The translations under genes were made by a program, and so were the position numbers. 64,000 nt of DNA, from NCBI RefSeq assembly GCF_051622035.1, contig NC_135355.1, positions 6,870,001 through 6,934,000 on the forward strand, given 5' to 3'. This DNA is from Arctopsyche grandis. Taxonomy: Eukaryota; Arthropoda; Insecta; Trichoptera; Hydropsychidae. Each line of letters opens with the position of its first letter. Position 1 is the first letter of the stretch. This document shows, piece after piece, positions 1-12,594 of the stretch. Under the pieces are notes generated by a model. That model saw only the letters and a list, made by a program, of their open reading frames with translations, searched no databases and had not been told where the DNA came from.

Positions 1-3000
1 ACAATATAATCTTCAATGTTCATTCATTTAAAACGGCCAATTCCAATTAACTTATAATGTTATAGCAAAATGAAATTGATCATAAATTATTTGCCGACTT
101 TGATTCTGTACACCTTCATGTATAATATACTAATTTATATGACTTTATATCTTTATACGTAGCTTTATTGACATATTTCCAGCTAACAATGCGAAACCTT
201 ACACATTGCCACTAACGCGTGAAGATAATACATACATAGTAAACGACGAGTTTTACGCATTTAATAACGGCTATAAAAATCTGTAGTATTTGTCCTACAC
301 TTTAAAATACATATGTATATATATTTTAATGCGATAAAGATTTATTATAACGGCTTGGCTTGCGAATCGATCTATCGATCGCCGCGAATTTCGATTCATT
401 GTCCGTCGGATATAATATATCAATTTTGAAACGAGAGTACGTAATTTATCTCCAAATATATGTAATTTTATCGTGGCAGCTGGAGATGAGTGATAGTGAA
501 GACCCGCTGTGTGACCACACGCGAGATGAATCCGTACAAAAAAATTGATACGCATCCTTAAATATCGATTTATGAGCATAACGGTAACGAAACTGTAATA
601 TTGCTCTATTATGCTTTCGATCGCGCTAAAAATAATTCTAATTTTGTATGAGTCGGCGTTTTTTTTACTTTAAATTCTAATTGAAACTTCCTCTAGAAGG
701 ATTGCCTGTTATGTGCGGAGTCGTCTTCATTAATTCAATTCATTTTTCATTGTATTTCTAATTGAAGGATTGTTTTGAAGTTTCCCGTACTTAATGCTGT
801 ATTGTATTTTCCGTCTACGAACGTGCGAATGCAATCTCATTGTACGTACGAATATATCATTTCAATTTGAGTATTAAAAAATGGTAGGAAAAAATCGTTG
901 AAACGAAATCAATAGACCGGAAGTTTTATAGTCGTTCTATTGAAAAGATACCGAATGCTTTTTTAATTGAAATCCTTTTTTGGACATCGTTGTGTAAACG
1001 CACCATTACTTTGTATTTTTTTAAGATATGTATGTATGTACATATATACCACACAAAGCTTATGTATATTCGTATTTGAATCCGAGCTATAAATCTTATG
1101 GTTTATTTGTCTAAAATTAAGTCGAAAATAACGCTTTATGTATTTTAGTTGAAATAAAAGCTCCATTGTGTAAGCGTTCCAAATAATGCAAAGGAACATT
1201 TCATATTCGATATACATACATACACGCATATAGTAAACTACATAGTATGGTTCGTAATGCATCGGTAAATTCCATTTTAGTGCATTTCCCGTCGAATTTT
1301 CCGATTGGTGAAAATTTTTCCCAAACCTCCAATTATCGGTGAACTGGTCGTGTTCGGCCTTCGGCGCTAGTTTAATCCTCTTATTTATAACGTGCACAAT
1401 TTCATAGTGACGTCATCGTGAGCGTTTTATTACGTGCATGTTGTATATATGTATATGTATGTATGTATACAGATTGGCCGAGAGCTACTAGACCCTAATT
1501 AATAGAATGATTTATGAATGGCGTGAACGTAAGACCGACCGGGGTGTGAAGGTTGAGAACGATTGTTTTAGTGGTGAGGTGTCTCATATTTATCATTAGT
1601 TTAGTGCAGTCGTGCGATCAAAACCAGATGAAACCGGCCGAATTTCATTTCAATAAATTCCAAAAATATATACGGATGAAGTCTCATTTATATAAAATGA
1701 TTAGGATCGTTTTAATTTTATTCAGGAATTAAGTGAGATTTATTTTCATTGATTTTTATGAAGTTTACCAAAATTTTATATGAAGTGATATTTTTTAATA
1801 CAATCGATCAATGTACAGTGTATAATTTCCATGAGACATAATTTTTATTTGAATGGAAGGTTGTGTGAAAAGAAGAAATTTTTCTTTGTATAAATTTTTT
1901 TGAATTTTCATCTTTTATTTATGTATTTTTTAAAGGTTTTATCTCTTCATAAATTTATAGCGGATTTAATATTGAAGCACTCAAGACTGGTTCATCAAAC
2001 AGTTGATGCCTTATTATTATGTAATATAATCTCGTCCATTAAAAGCTCTTACAAGGAAAGCTTTCAATATTGAGGAATTTTAAATTAAATACTCAATGGC
2101 GCCTTTGGGCATGCTGCTACCGTAAAATAAGTAAAATAAGTAAAATTTCCTTGGGGAAAGTTCAAAATGTATGTATGATCTATATAAATTTTATGAATAA
2201 AATGCGACGTAAGTGAAATTCTTATGTCGTATCCCAAGTATCTGAATACCCTGACCACTATCAACATCCCCAAAACATAAGTAGCGACATATTTTTTAGC
2301 TTTTAATATTTAAGATATATTTTCTTCGATTGTGTTAAGAAGAATATATGTAGGAAGTTTTTTGATCATACGTTAATTCGACCTAATTTTATCTGTTTCC
2401 ACGTGACGTCACTGAAAGCATTTAAATAAATTCCATGTACATACATAGATATTCTATTATAAATCAATACTCAGCAATCTATGACCCACGGGTCATTGAG
2501 TGACCTACAATATTTTAAGCTAGTAGTCAAGAAATATACACAGCTTATCATATATATTTGTTGTGAAGAATGTTAAACTTTTTTTATTTATTATTTATTT
2601 AATAGCAAATTACTGATTTTGTTGACAAGTTGCATATGTATATGCGACGAAAATACATATCAATCTTAATTTAATTATATCGCCCACAGAGGTATCCGTT
2701 AACACCCTTCAAGAAGGCACTAATGTTTTTAGCACCTTTAATGTTTTCGGGAAAGGTATAATAGATTTGATACGCCTGTGCAAAACACCTGAGGTTATTG
2801 ATTTTCTAAATCTACATACCAACAATATAATAATTAATTAATTCCTATTTCTATAATTATGCATATCACTATTTTTAACTATTTGATTATTAAAATAACT
2901 AGGTAAGAGATTATTATTTACTTTATATACAAATTAGTGTTGTGCCCGTTGATATTTTAACTGGTGGTTTCGGAAAAGAATTGATATATGCATTAAAATA

Positions 3001-4605
3001 AAGTTAAATTTATGTATAATAACAATAACAATGTAAAGAAATTTTCGTCGTAATCGTAATTGTAACTGAAGTCTGAACTGGAATCGGAAATGGAAATCGG
3101 AATCAAATCCAGTACTGAAATAGGAATCGGGAATTGGAACTGATAAAAGAACCGGAATAGGAATTCGAATCGAAACCGGAACTGAAATAGGAATCGGGTA
3201 TCGGAACTGAAATAGGAATCGGGAATCAGAGCTTAAATAAAAATCGGGAATCGGAATTGAAATGCGAATCGAGAATCTGAACCAGAACTGAAATCGAAAT
3301 CAGAATCGGAATCGAAATTGGAACCGAAACTGAAACTGGAACCAGAACCGGGATCGTAATCGAAATCGATATAATAACTTGATAATAAGCGTATACTTAT
3401 CGATGCATTCGCATTATATATAAAAAAAATTTGAATACTTACATAGTTTAAGACTATTTCTAATATCCAACCATTCCAATTAATCGAACATTTTTGCGTT
3501 TCCTCACATTCAAATTTGCACGCATTACCTTATTTTGCCCCTTTTGTAATGTATCAATGTTCAATCTACTAAATAGATTGAGCTTTGTGACGCCAATATA
3601 CAGTATGAGGCCGCACAATACAATTATATATTATTATTTTACTTTTTATACATATTTCTTAATCTTAAAATCTTAAACTTAAAATCTATATACGTATGTA
3701 CATATGTATGGATATATATATGCCTGAATTTGAAATACCAGTAATCACAATAGCAAATCTAGTGAAGCATTTTTTTATACTTACTTTCTTCGTTGAGAAA
3801 TTGAGCCGTTTGGAAAATATTCGCAGGTGAAATTTTTAAAAGGAAAAAAATCAATAGCTGAATCATCACACGTACGGGCATTGTTTACCTTTGTCGTAAT
3901 TAACAGTGCAATATGTGCGAAGTAAGAATCGTTGACCGACAACGTGATGCAACAATCTCGTGTTGCATGGCGCACACGCATACACATACCAAATGTACAG
4001 GTGGCTAATGACCATTTTGCATAATTCACCGACGCATAAGAGGTCGTTGCCATTGCTCAACAGGTGATTGTTCATAGACGAAAAAGCTTATTGACATCAC
4101 AAACGTTTCACTTTCTATCTCGTCGAATCGAAATGTGTTGCTTCGGACAATCGATTGCCGTTTGAATAAGTAAGTCATTGTTTGAACTTGTCGACTGGAC
4201 CAGTTGGGTCATTCTTCCGCTCGCAACAACTCACTTTTATCGAATCGTACGAACCGAGTGGCTCGGTACTTTTCCGTGTGTTTGCATAACTAATCATCTT
4301 TTTGGTCGGCTTCGTCGGATGTGACACGTAAAACAGAAATGATGTCACTCTTGGTGGCATTGAGAAGGTTGTTTGTCGAGTCGATGACAGTTCAATCGCA
4401 CCTCTACTATTTGCCGATTATACAATCTATCAAACGATTTCAATATTTATAAGTCTGTGCGAGTTTTCTATTATTATTTTTTCTCTTTTTTACAATGTCT
4501 AACCTTGAAAATTTTACTCTTGGGCGTATAATTCTAATATGCTGAAGTTCGCCCACTCTCGCCAGCTGAAAGCTATCGTCTACAAATGCCAAGCATCTCA
4601 CCGCA
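1..4605. other. Non-coding flank, no gene seen
   Basis: AT-rich sequence with short TATG/ACAT microsatellites. Short open frames exist on both strands, but none has family similarity, splice-compatible ends or a coding-like composition. The only structured stretch is the purine-rich repeat at 3045-3375, listed separately. This could be intergenic DNA or a long 5' intron of the ADAMTS gene, whose first exons are not visible. Confidence 0.6.
3045..3375. repeat. Purine-rich degenerate minisatellite
   Basis: The + strand is almost entirely purine with interspersed T and C, built from variants of GGAATCGGAACTGAAATA and shorter GGAATC or GGAACT words repeated many times without exact periodicity. 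A second block of the same vocabulary lies at 32352-32560, inside a Helitron-like copy. No coding role is apparent. Confidence 0.75.
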
Positions 4606-4673
4606 CAGTGTAGCCGTTTGCAGATCTGTCTAGACATTCATATTTTCCGAAAAACTATTGTTTATATTGTTTA

Positions 4674-4797
4674 ACTAGCTAAGCCCGGCATGCGTTGCAA
4701 TGTCACAATAACCCATGCAATTCCCGTTCCCGTTCTCATTTGTCACATTTTAAATTTGAAATTATTCAATTGTTTGTTTATTTTACCTAACAACAAA
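4674..4797 (-). mobile_element. Helitron-like fragment, CATGCCGGG family
   Basis: On the minus strand it ends in the Helitron-like terminus AGCTAG followed by T, preceded by a GCATGCCGGG segment. The first ~65 bases and a later AT-rich segment match the reverse complement of 19536-19733. It sits inside the TIR element 4606-5515, so it probably inserted into it. Confidence 0.5.
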
Positions 4798-4871
4798 GGT
4801 ATGTTCTAATATGTTTAATTAAAATTTTACCAAAAATATAATTACTTTTGTAGATATTTTGATTAGAATAT

Positions 4872-4912
4872 CCACCCCCGAGTTTGATATTTGATATCCA
4901 ACTCGGGGGTGG
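4872..4912. repeat. GC-rich inverted repeat (hairpin)
   Basis: A 13-base arm, CCACCCCCGAGTT, is repeated in inverted form as AACTCGGGGGTGG across a 15-base AT-rich loop. A third partial arm, CCCCGAGTTTGATTTATAT, occurs about 40 bases downstream. It is unusually GC-rich for its surroundings. Function unknown; it may be part of the enclosing transposon. Confidence 0.6.
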
Positions 4913-5515
4913 TTTAATTTATATAAAAAGTTTGATTTATATTATATATACCCCGAGTTTGATTTATATAAAAATCTAAATTTTCAACAAGGAAATTAAT
5001 TATTATAGAGGTAATTAATAATTGTAATTTCAATACTACTACCGGGCTCTTTTCGGACTACTGAGGGGTTACAGTGCGTCGAAATTGTTTGTAGAGGGTT
5101 AGATGATAGACGTTAGAAGGGCACATATCTCACTTTGAGGCCATTTTCAGGATGAGAGCGGCCTCCCTACGTCGTCGTGTATATTTGTATCGTCAAATTG
5201 TTTGCTTGCTGCCACGTCTTCTCATTTCCGCTCTTCTCTGTATGGATTCATAAATTGACTTTTATCATTGCTATTATTTATTACTATTATTTATTATTAT
5301 TATTTAAGTAGTAGACCTGAACCATTCAACCATAAGAAACTGTAAAAATTTTCTGCCAAAAATAACCACAGTCTTCTTTTTTTTACGCTAAACTTCTATC
5401 TTTGTTTTGTAAATTGCTACACCGATAAATAAATTTTGTGCTACAGTTTTTGAGATATAGCGTTTTTAAAACACGGTGAGCGCGTGTCTAGGCAGATCTA
5501 CAAACGGCCACACTG

Positions 5516-7644
5516 TGCATCGGTAGGATTATGTTTTATGTCCAGATAAATCGAGGATGTCTTTCGTAAGTCGGGAAAAATCACCTGTCGTAGTTCGGTT
5601 GTTTGACTTTTTTTCGAATTTATGTAAAGTAATTTAATTTTCGTCTGAAACTAATGATGCGATAAATAAAATGATTTTTTCTCAAACGACCACCTCTGAA
5701 GGTAGACGTGACTCGTCACATATCTATTTTTAATTGCTTCCAACTTGAAAGATGAATCATTTTATTAATACGAATGTATTATGCGATTTATTTTAATTGT
5801 GAACATTTTCATTGTAATAAAACAATAAAATTTATAGTCGGATGCGTTGATGTAAATTGACGCAGCAATAAACGGGCTATCAAATTTTTACCATTTTAAT
5901 TGTTATAATATATTTATTAGTATTAAACTGCCGTATAAATTAGTTTTACGAGTGTTAAATAATTCATTAATGGGTAAATATTTTAAATTTATATATTCAT
6001 TTACATTAAATTATTGATTTTTTTAATAATATTAGGCAGATAAAATATTGATTGAAAATTAATTTTATAAAATCTTCAAACCAATCGAATCGATTTGACA
6101 CGACAAATAATTGATTTTTTTTTCTTTATAATTCTCTTGCCACAATATTAATATATTATTTCGAGGCATAGTTTACATAAACAATAAAATTCAATTAAAC
6201 ATAATGTATGTAGGAAATATACAGGCAATTCGAATCTATATGTATGTAAATGTGCAAATGTCACTTCAACGAATATATAATATACTATATGTATTTGAAG
6301 TCTATTTTCATAATTCGGTATTCGAATATAAGTATTCCAAATTCCGTATTCGTATACTATAAGCAGTATTGAATAATTATTGGAAGCTTTTAAAGTCATG
6401 ACAAATTATGTATCAAAGAAATGCATTCGCGTGTAAGAGCTTATTTCGCTTGGCTGTCTTTCAACGTCAAACTCGGTTGATATTTCAGTCTGTGCAATTT
6501 TAATGCAAGTGCTCGACTGGAGCTCGCAATAAGCAACTTAATTATTTTTTTCTATCTACTATTAAATTTCAACGAAAGTTTCTAACGTTTGATGCGGCCC
6601 GCTCGTATAGTAAAATATGTATGGATCGATTTTTTTCTATCGCGATTCGAATGCTCAAATCCGACCTGATGTCGAATTACTCAATCATGATCAATGCGAT
6701 GGAACAAAAAATATAGTATATACTCATACACGATGATATCTTAACATCGGAGCTGTATTGAAAAAAAAGTAATTATTTTTTTGCTCGACAGCGCAGTAGA
6801 AAGGAAGGAACTGGTCTAGAGATGAAATAGATTTAGACTTTATTGTGATCTTCAAATGAGTTCATCTTGTTCGTTCTTAGTAGGTATCTACGCTCCGAAT
6901 AAGCCAATAAGCCAGTCGAAAGCTTGACTTATCGCACATTTGGATCCTTTCGGGATAAAGAAGATTTTGTGTCCTCTTTGTAATCGGTCCCGGTTTACCG
7001 ATTTCTTTCCTGAATTTACTGGTACGCTTTTATGTGTTTATTTTATTTATTTAAATGTTTTAAATCTTAAGCTTCCTATTTTATCATGTGAACTAAGTAT
7101 TTGAAAGATGATAAAATAAATCTGGATTAAATCACACTGGTCGCTGAATTAGTCAAATAAATTTTCAATCAATTCTCATTTTATTTTGTTCGATTATTTA
7201 TTATACATTTTCACACCCGAAGATTGATTGGGAATAAATATTTCAGCATATTACGAACCTAATTCAAAATTATTAATGATTTTTTTCGGAAAAGTATTAA
7301 TTTGTGGCAAATTTAATACGAAAACATTAAAAAAATAGTAAATCTTAAAAATAATTAGATAAAATAAAAACAATGTATGTATGTATGTGGCAAAAGATAT
7401 AGGCTTAATATTTAACATTATTAGATAACCATTTATGTACATATGTACATTCATTATTCAATGTATGATATTCGAACTAACTGAAAAACCGATTTAAAGT
7501 AGTACAGTAATATAAAGTCGAGCAAATTTTCGTCAAATACTCAATTTGATCACAAAGATTAAGAAATTTCCAGTTAAATAACAATAAGTTTGATAATTTT
7601 TTAGTATCTTTTATGTTCAAATAACTTAATCCAATGGTCAAACT
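5516..7644. other. Non-coding, nothing recognised
   Basis: AT-rich sequence without a supportable exon, RNA gene or clear repeat. Small open frames (83 aa at most) are low-complexity. Confidence 0.55.
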
Positions 7645-8425
7645 AAGTATCGAAGTGTATTTTCAGTTGTAATTTTTTATATTCCAACTGGCGTTTTAGG
7701 TCATTCATATTCGAATACAATTCAACTAGTAAATTATATCTCTACGAGCGCAAATACACTTTCAAAAATCTGCGCCAGTTGTAATATAACTGTTGAGTTT
7801 TGACCGCTCTGATGTTTTTCCGAATGATTTAGTGTGTTAATACTATATTTTCTAGATATTACGAATAAAGGTAACGAATACCGTATTATGATAACTCTAA
7901 GAATGTGTTCAAACCAAATTATGACTCCGACTCAATTTACTAGTCGAGTAGCGTTTTCACGAAAACCTCACCTCTCCACCTAACCTGGTACCTACTTATA
8001 AGTGAACTGTATTTTCAGTTATAATATACATATTTTGACCAATTGGACTATAATTCATCATATGAATCAACTTACGTGGGTTAGACGGAATATATTCCAA
8101 CAAGTCAAAATATATTACAACTGAAAATACACTTCGACAATAACGGTAGTTGGTACCAATCTAGATGGAATATATTCCTACAGTCAAACTATATTACAAC
8201 TGGAATATACACTTCAACTATGTAGGTATAAAATATCTTCATTTTTGGTAGTATCAAATTATCACTTATTGACTCGTCCAAATACATTTAACTGTATTTT
8301 CAGTCATACTAAATTTTGACTAGTTAGAATGTAATTCGCCATATGAATGAACTTACGTAGTTTAGTCGGAATATATTCCAACTATAACGGTAGTTGGTAC
8401 CAGGTTAGATGGAATATATTCAGCA
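7645..8425. repeat. Cluster of inverted and direct copies of an AT-rich motif
   Basis: The motif GTGTATTTTCAGTTGTAAT (or close variants) occurs near 7655, 8008 and 8289, and its reverse complement near 8115 and 8190. Between them GGAATATATTCCA and GTAGTTGGTACCA recur near 8085, 8140, 8370 and 8390. The cluster looks like decayed palindromic MITEs inserted next to or within each other. No coding sequence. Confidence 0.6.
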
Positions 8426-8450
8426 TTAAATTATTTTTTAAATCCTAAAA

Positions 8451-8451
<1 letters not shown>

Positions 8452-8521
<70 letters not shown>
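8452..8521. repeat. (AT)n microsatellite
   Basis: About 70 bases of uninterrupted alternating A and T. Similar tracts lie at 11566-11624 and 24704-24776. Confidence 0.95.
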
Positions 8522-8525
<4 letters not shown>

Positions 8526-8789
8526 TTGAAATATGCACACGATTTAAATTTAATTGATTCCTTGTATGATATGAAAACAATATAATATTAAAATTTAGTA
8601 TCGTATAAAGAGACCTTATTCAATGTAGTAGATATCGATTTAGTCGGTAGGACGGTGTAAAATTTGTATGGAACCGGAATCGAGCCACATAAATCGGCAA
8701 ATTCTAAGAAGCATTCGTAATATTTGAACCCGGATCCTCACAATCACCATCGAGGAAATTAAACATCAAAAGCATCCCCAAAACAATTT

Positions 8790-8977
8790 AGTGTCTCACT
8801 CGAACAAAACCGCAACGCGCGAAAGGTCGGCGGATGTGCGAAGGACGGCGCAGCGCCAAAGGTCGACCGGCAGATGTGCTAATTAGATGAATGGACCGTT
8901 GGTCCGAGTCGAAGGTGTTAACTGGGTGTGTGTGTGTGTGTGTGTGTGCGGTGTGAATGTGTTGACGCGTCGCTCAG
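8790..8977 (+). promoter_or_regulatory. Candidate 5' untranslated exon with strong splice donor
   Basis: A GC- and CpG-rich stretch stands out from the AT-rich surroundings and runs through a (TG)n tract to CGCTCAG, followed immediately by GTGAGTTG, a near-ideal donor. No good initiator or TATA box was identified. It could be a non-coding first exon of the ADAMTS gene, whose first visible exon is at 22391, or of another + strand gene. This is inference from composition and donor quality only. Confidence 0.3.
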
Positions 8978-9542
8978 GTGAGTTGTGAGTTGGCGTCGAC
9001 CGAGACGCGCCAGACTGCTTGGCTACGATCGCCCTACTTACGAGTGCCGAACCGGTGACTTCTATTGCTTCTCACTTATTTTTCTTCCACTGACGACGAC
9101 TGGCTGTCGCGTGTTAATTAACACGCTAGTGGCCGACACAATGGCGCGGATAGCGCCCACGCGCGCGCCGAATCTGCGAAATTGCGTCAAGGCCGCTTTT
9201 CGGACGTCGAAACGATCGATCGGTGAGATAATTACCGCGGCGAACATGAAGATGCAAATTTCAGTGGACTACTACACAGTCTCGATGCATTGTAAAGCGT
9301 AAAAGGAAAGGTTGATTGGATCAATAGATTTTTTTTTAAGTGTAACGTTTCATGCTGTTTGAATATTCAGTTTTTGACAACGAAACATTTCGTTGAGTTG
9401 CCCAATATTATCAAAAATTTTAAGATCGCGTTGAAATATTACTGCCATTAAAAATTAATGATGTTACAGATGTCAAAAAATACTTCAATCGATTTTAATA
9501 GGTATTTATGATATATCTATGTACGTATTTATGATATATTTA

Positions 9543-10640
9543 GCCAGCAGCATAGCTCGGTCGTTAAGCTTCTGCCTAACACCGAGAGGCGCCGGGTTCG
9601 ATCCAGTGGTGTAGTCGGGGCAGGTCGCAGCCCTGGTACTTATTTTTGAGCCAAGTCGCCGCCCTGGCACTTTGATTGATATAAACAATGTTTTTCGAGT
9701 ACAATTAAAAAATATTTTGGCTAATATTTCATATAAAATGTACATATATCAAATATTGTGAGCAGATTTATTTGATGACCACAACCGAATAGTAATCTGA
9801 GCATATTCAAAACTTAAAAGACGTTCAATGAAATGTATGGACTTTTTTATTTAAAACCAAACCAAAACTTTGAAATAAAACATTCTTTGAACTGTTGACC
9901 ATACGCACTTGAGGATTGATAAAATAAGGGAAATCAAATTAAATAAACAGTCATATCTGAATTGTTAAAATTTGATAGATTTTCGACATATATGTATGAA
10001 CATCATATATGGTTTTAGCTGCTGAAAGCAAATGTTTTGCTGTTGACACACAAACACGGGTTTGCAAAATTGAAAATGTTGAAGATGATGCGGTGTGGAA
10101 GTTTATATAAAATATAAAAAAAACGTCATAATTTCAACAAATAAGAATATTTGTTAATTGGCATTTATTTTTTTTATAATACCAATTTTAGGATAGATAT
10201 TTTTTAATTAAGGAAAAAAGGTGGGGGCGGGGGGGTCGTAAAAATTAAACACCGCCCTGGTTCTTTTTTTATTTAGCACTACACCACTGGTTCGATCCCA
10301 TGATCTGACCCCGGTTGAAAATAATTTTTCTGAGTATATCTGTAGTGCTGCTGGTCAGACCTGGATATTTGTGACTCCAGGTCGATCGTTTCCTATCAGA
10401 GTTTGCCAATTGTTGAAACGGTTCCCGATTTTAATTGGCTAAAATCCTTCCTACCTACTATGTCAATACTATTTTAGTATGATTAATGTACAATAAAATA
10501 TATGTACAATTCATAGATGTTAGTGTCTCAATTCAATTCAACGACTTGTGTAAAGAAAAATGCTGCATTGTTTGTAATTGGCCAGGAAGGCGCATTGTAG
10601 TTTACCTATAAAGGCTTCTAAAATATTTATTTAAGAAGCT
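9543..10640 (+). mobile_element. tRNA-derived SINE, split by a MITE
   Basis: The head at 9543-9604 carries a box A-like TAGCTCGGTCG and a box B GGGTTCGATCC, as in Pol III tRNA-derived SINEs. The body resumes at 10290 and runs through TGACTCCAGGTCGATCG to GCTGCATTGTTTGTAATTGG. Body and tail match the copy at 59028-59460 closely. The gap is a nested hAT-like MITE (9604-10289). A true tRNA gene is excluded by the non-tRNA downstream sequence and the other copies. Confidence 0.8.
9604..10289. mobile_element. hAT-like MITE nested in SINE, 8-bp TSD
   Basis: Begins CAGTGGTGTAGT and ends ACTACACCACTG, giving 12-bp terminal inverted repeats. It is flanked on both sides by GTTCGATC (9596-9603 and 10290-10297), an 8-bp target duplication as made by hAT transposases. 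The 686 bp contain no transposase frame, so it is non-autonomous. The target is the SINE's box B. Confidence 0.85.
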
Positions 10641-11562
10641 GATTTTCACTGATTACGTTTTTCATGGTTTACAAAAAATATGTGTGTGTCTGTGTATTTT
10701 GGTGATTTTTTGAACGTTATTAGGCCTATCAAACTGAAACTTGGTATCAGTCACTCAAATGCTTATCGATACGGCGTAATGTGAAGATCCATGCGTCACT
10801 CTCCCGAGGTTCCGATTGGCCTCAACCTTTTGTTGCCAGAGAGGCTTAGAGAATTTCGTTCCAGAACTCTATTTCTAGCAATTCTGACCAGAATCAATAT
10901 GGTTATGGACTCTTTCAAAGCCTAATTATTAAGCTTTATAATAAAATGCCATATGAAAAATTATATCGATTTTAAAGGCGACCTTTTTCAAAACGCCGCA
11001 ATTTTTATCCCCAACTTTTACAAATATACATACATATGTTGTAATTCTGCGTCAAAATGAGTGCTTGAGTAAGTATTTTTTCAAAAAGCAAATCAAATAA
11101 TTTTTACTATGAAATATGTTTGTATTTACAAATACACATATTTATATGTATGTATGTAGACTGTTAGTGATATATTGCAAAACATCAAAGAAAACGTTTC
11201 CTTACAGCCACCTTTATGTGTACTTTAAAGACAAGATATATAATGGACAATATATACGGGCACTTAAATTCATACATACATACAATATGAATGGAAATAC
11301 ATTTCGGAACACTCATACAATACTTCAACTAAGTTTTGCAATATCTTACAGTAATCGTACTCTTCAATTTAAACTGCCTACATACATATATATAGATAGT
11401 TGGATATTTAGTCGAGCAGCATTAAATGTTATAACTCGACCTATTTATAAAAATACTTATGTACATTTCATGTAATAATAGTTGGCTTACTTATACATAG
11501 ATTCGACTTTAGATCTCACTATAAATTTACAGTATAAAAAACATCAACATCATAATTCATAA

Positions 11563-11565
<3 letters not shown>
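10641..11565. other. Non-coding, nothing recognised
   Basis: No exon, RNA gene or dispersed repeat could be supported. A 119-aa open frame at 11116-11475 is AT-rich low-complexity sequence starting in a microsatellite and is not credible as a gene. Confidence 0.5.

Positions 11566-11624
<59 letters not shown>
11566..11624. repeat. (AT)n microsatellite
   Basis: About 60 bases of alternating A and T, running into TATGTATGTACAT. Confidence 0.95.
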
Positions 11625-11631
<7 letters not shown>

Positions 11632-11883
11632 CATAAAAACGGACGCGATGTATGTTTGTGGGTATATATGAGGCGGATGCGTCGACAAGCATGGAGATTT
11701 CAAATAAAACAAATTTTACAATACCATAGGGATGTGGCGTGCCGATCGATCGTGTCGAGGAAACGCGGGGAAGCGGGAAGCGGGGTACCGGAGATGTGGG
11801 GGCGTGTAGAGCATCTGACATGTGCTCTTGATATTGATGCGTGACGTCAGCGTCAGATGCGCTGCGCAGTTGCGTACACATAC

Positions 11884-12060
11884 ACACACACATTCATTCA
11901 TCATTTTGACGAGGGCGAACGACGCATTAATACGCGCGCGCGCCTATAAATTACCTGACATTATATTTATATTTAAATATATAAAACATATAATTTTATT
12001 TTATTTCGTGTACCAATTCCTTTCCGAAATCATCCATTGAAATCAACGGGCACAACAAAA
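11884..12060 (+). mobile_element. Helitron-like copy, TCAACGGGCACAACA family
   Basis: Shares CACACATTCATTCATCATTT at its start and TGAAATCAACGGGCACAACA at its end with the better copy at 25222-25455. Here the hairpin has one mismatch (CCATTGA) and the terminal CTAG is degraded to AAAG. Confidence 0.55.
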
Positions 12061-12594
12061 GTAAGTAGATATTTACCGTTTAGGTTCTAAATGTTCAAAT
12101 TAACCTAAATCAAATTAATTTCAAATACATATAATTTCAAATATTCAAGTACTTGAAGTACTTTCCTGTCAGATAATGAATGGTGGTTAGTAATCGACGA
12201 GGTCGATCCAAAGCAATATTTTATTCAAACTATTGCCGATATTTGGGTATTGCATAAAATCTTGAAGGTCTCACCTTCAAATGTAGGATAATTTAGTGAG
12301 GGGCCTGATGGTGGGGGATTGCCAAAATTTGATTTGTAAGTTACGCCACTGTTCACATAGATATTTATTTATTACCGTCGGAAGTGTGCGGCTATAAAAG
12401 TCTGTGGAAAATGATTTATTAGTTTACTTTTGCATAATTTAAAATGATTTTCGTCCGAACGACATTGACGAAGGCTAAATTAAACATACACCTGAATTTT
12501 TGTCACGTCAAAGGTTAAGCGTTGATTATACGTAAATATTTCGCAAGAAGAGTTAACTATCATATATACATATTATCAACATATGTACACTAGG

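Larger units (their letters stand above)
4606..5515. mobile_element. DNA transposon, about 0.9 kb, ~33-bp TIRs
   Basis: The left end begins CAGTGTAGCCGTTTGCAGAT; the right end is its inverted copy, finishing CTACAAACGGCCACACTG. The inverted repeats extend inward through GATCTGTCTAGACA. No transposase frame is visible, so this is non-autonomous. CAGTG ends suggest a hAT-like element, but I could not find a convincing 8-bp target duplication. A Helitron-like copy (4674-4797) lies inside it. Confidence 0.6.

Noticed and set aside
8985..9302. 105-aa open frame after the CpG-rich block
   Set aside because: Starts downstream of a strong splice donor, has no domain similarity and is Arg-rich because of CpG content; more likely intron.
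9543..9604. tRNA gene candidate with A and B boxes
   Set aside because: No cloverleaf pairing, followed by SINE body and present in several dispersed copies; it is a SINE head.
12260..12352. Right end of a hAT-like element (AAGTTACGCCACTG)
   Set aside because: No matching left end or target duplication found upstream, so no boundaries can be given.
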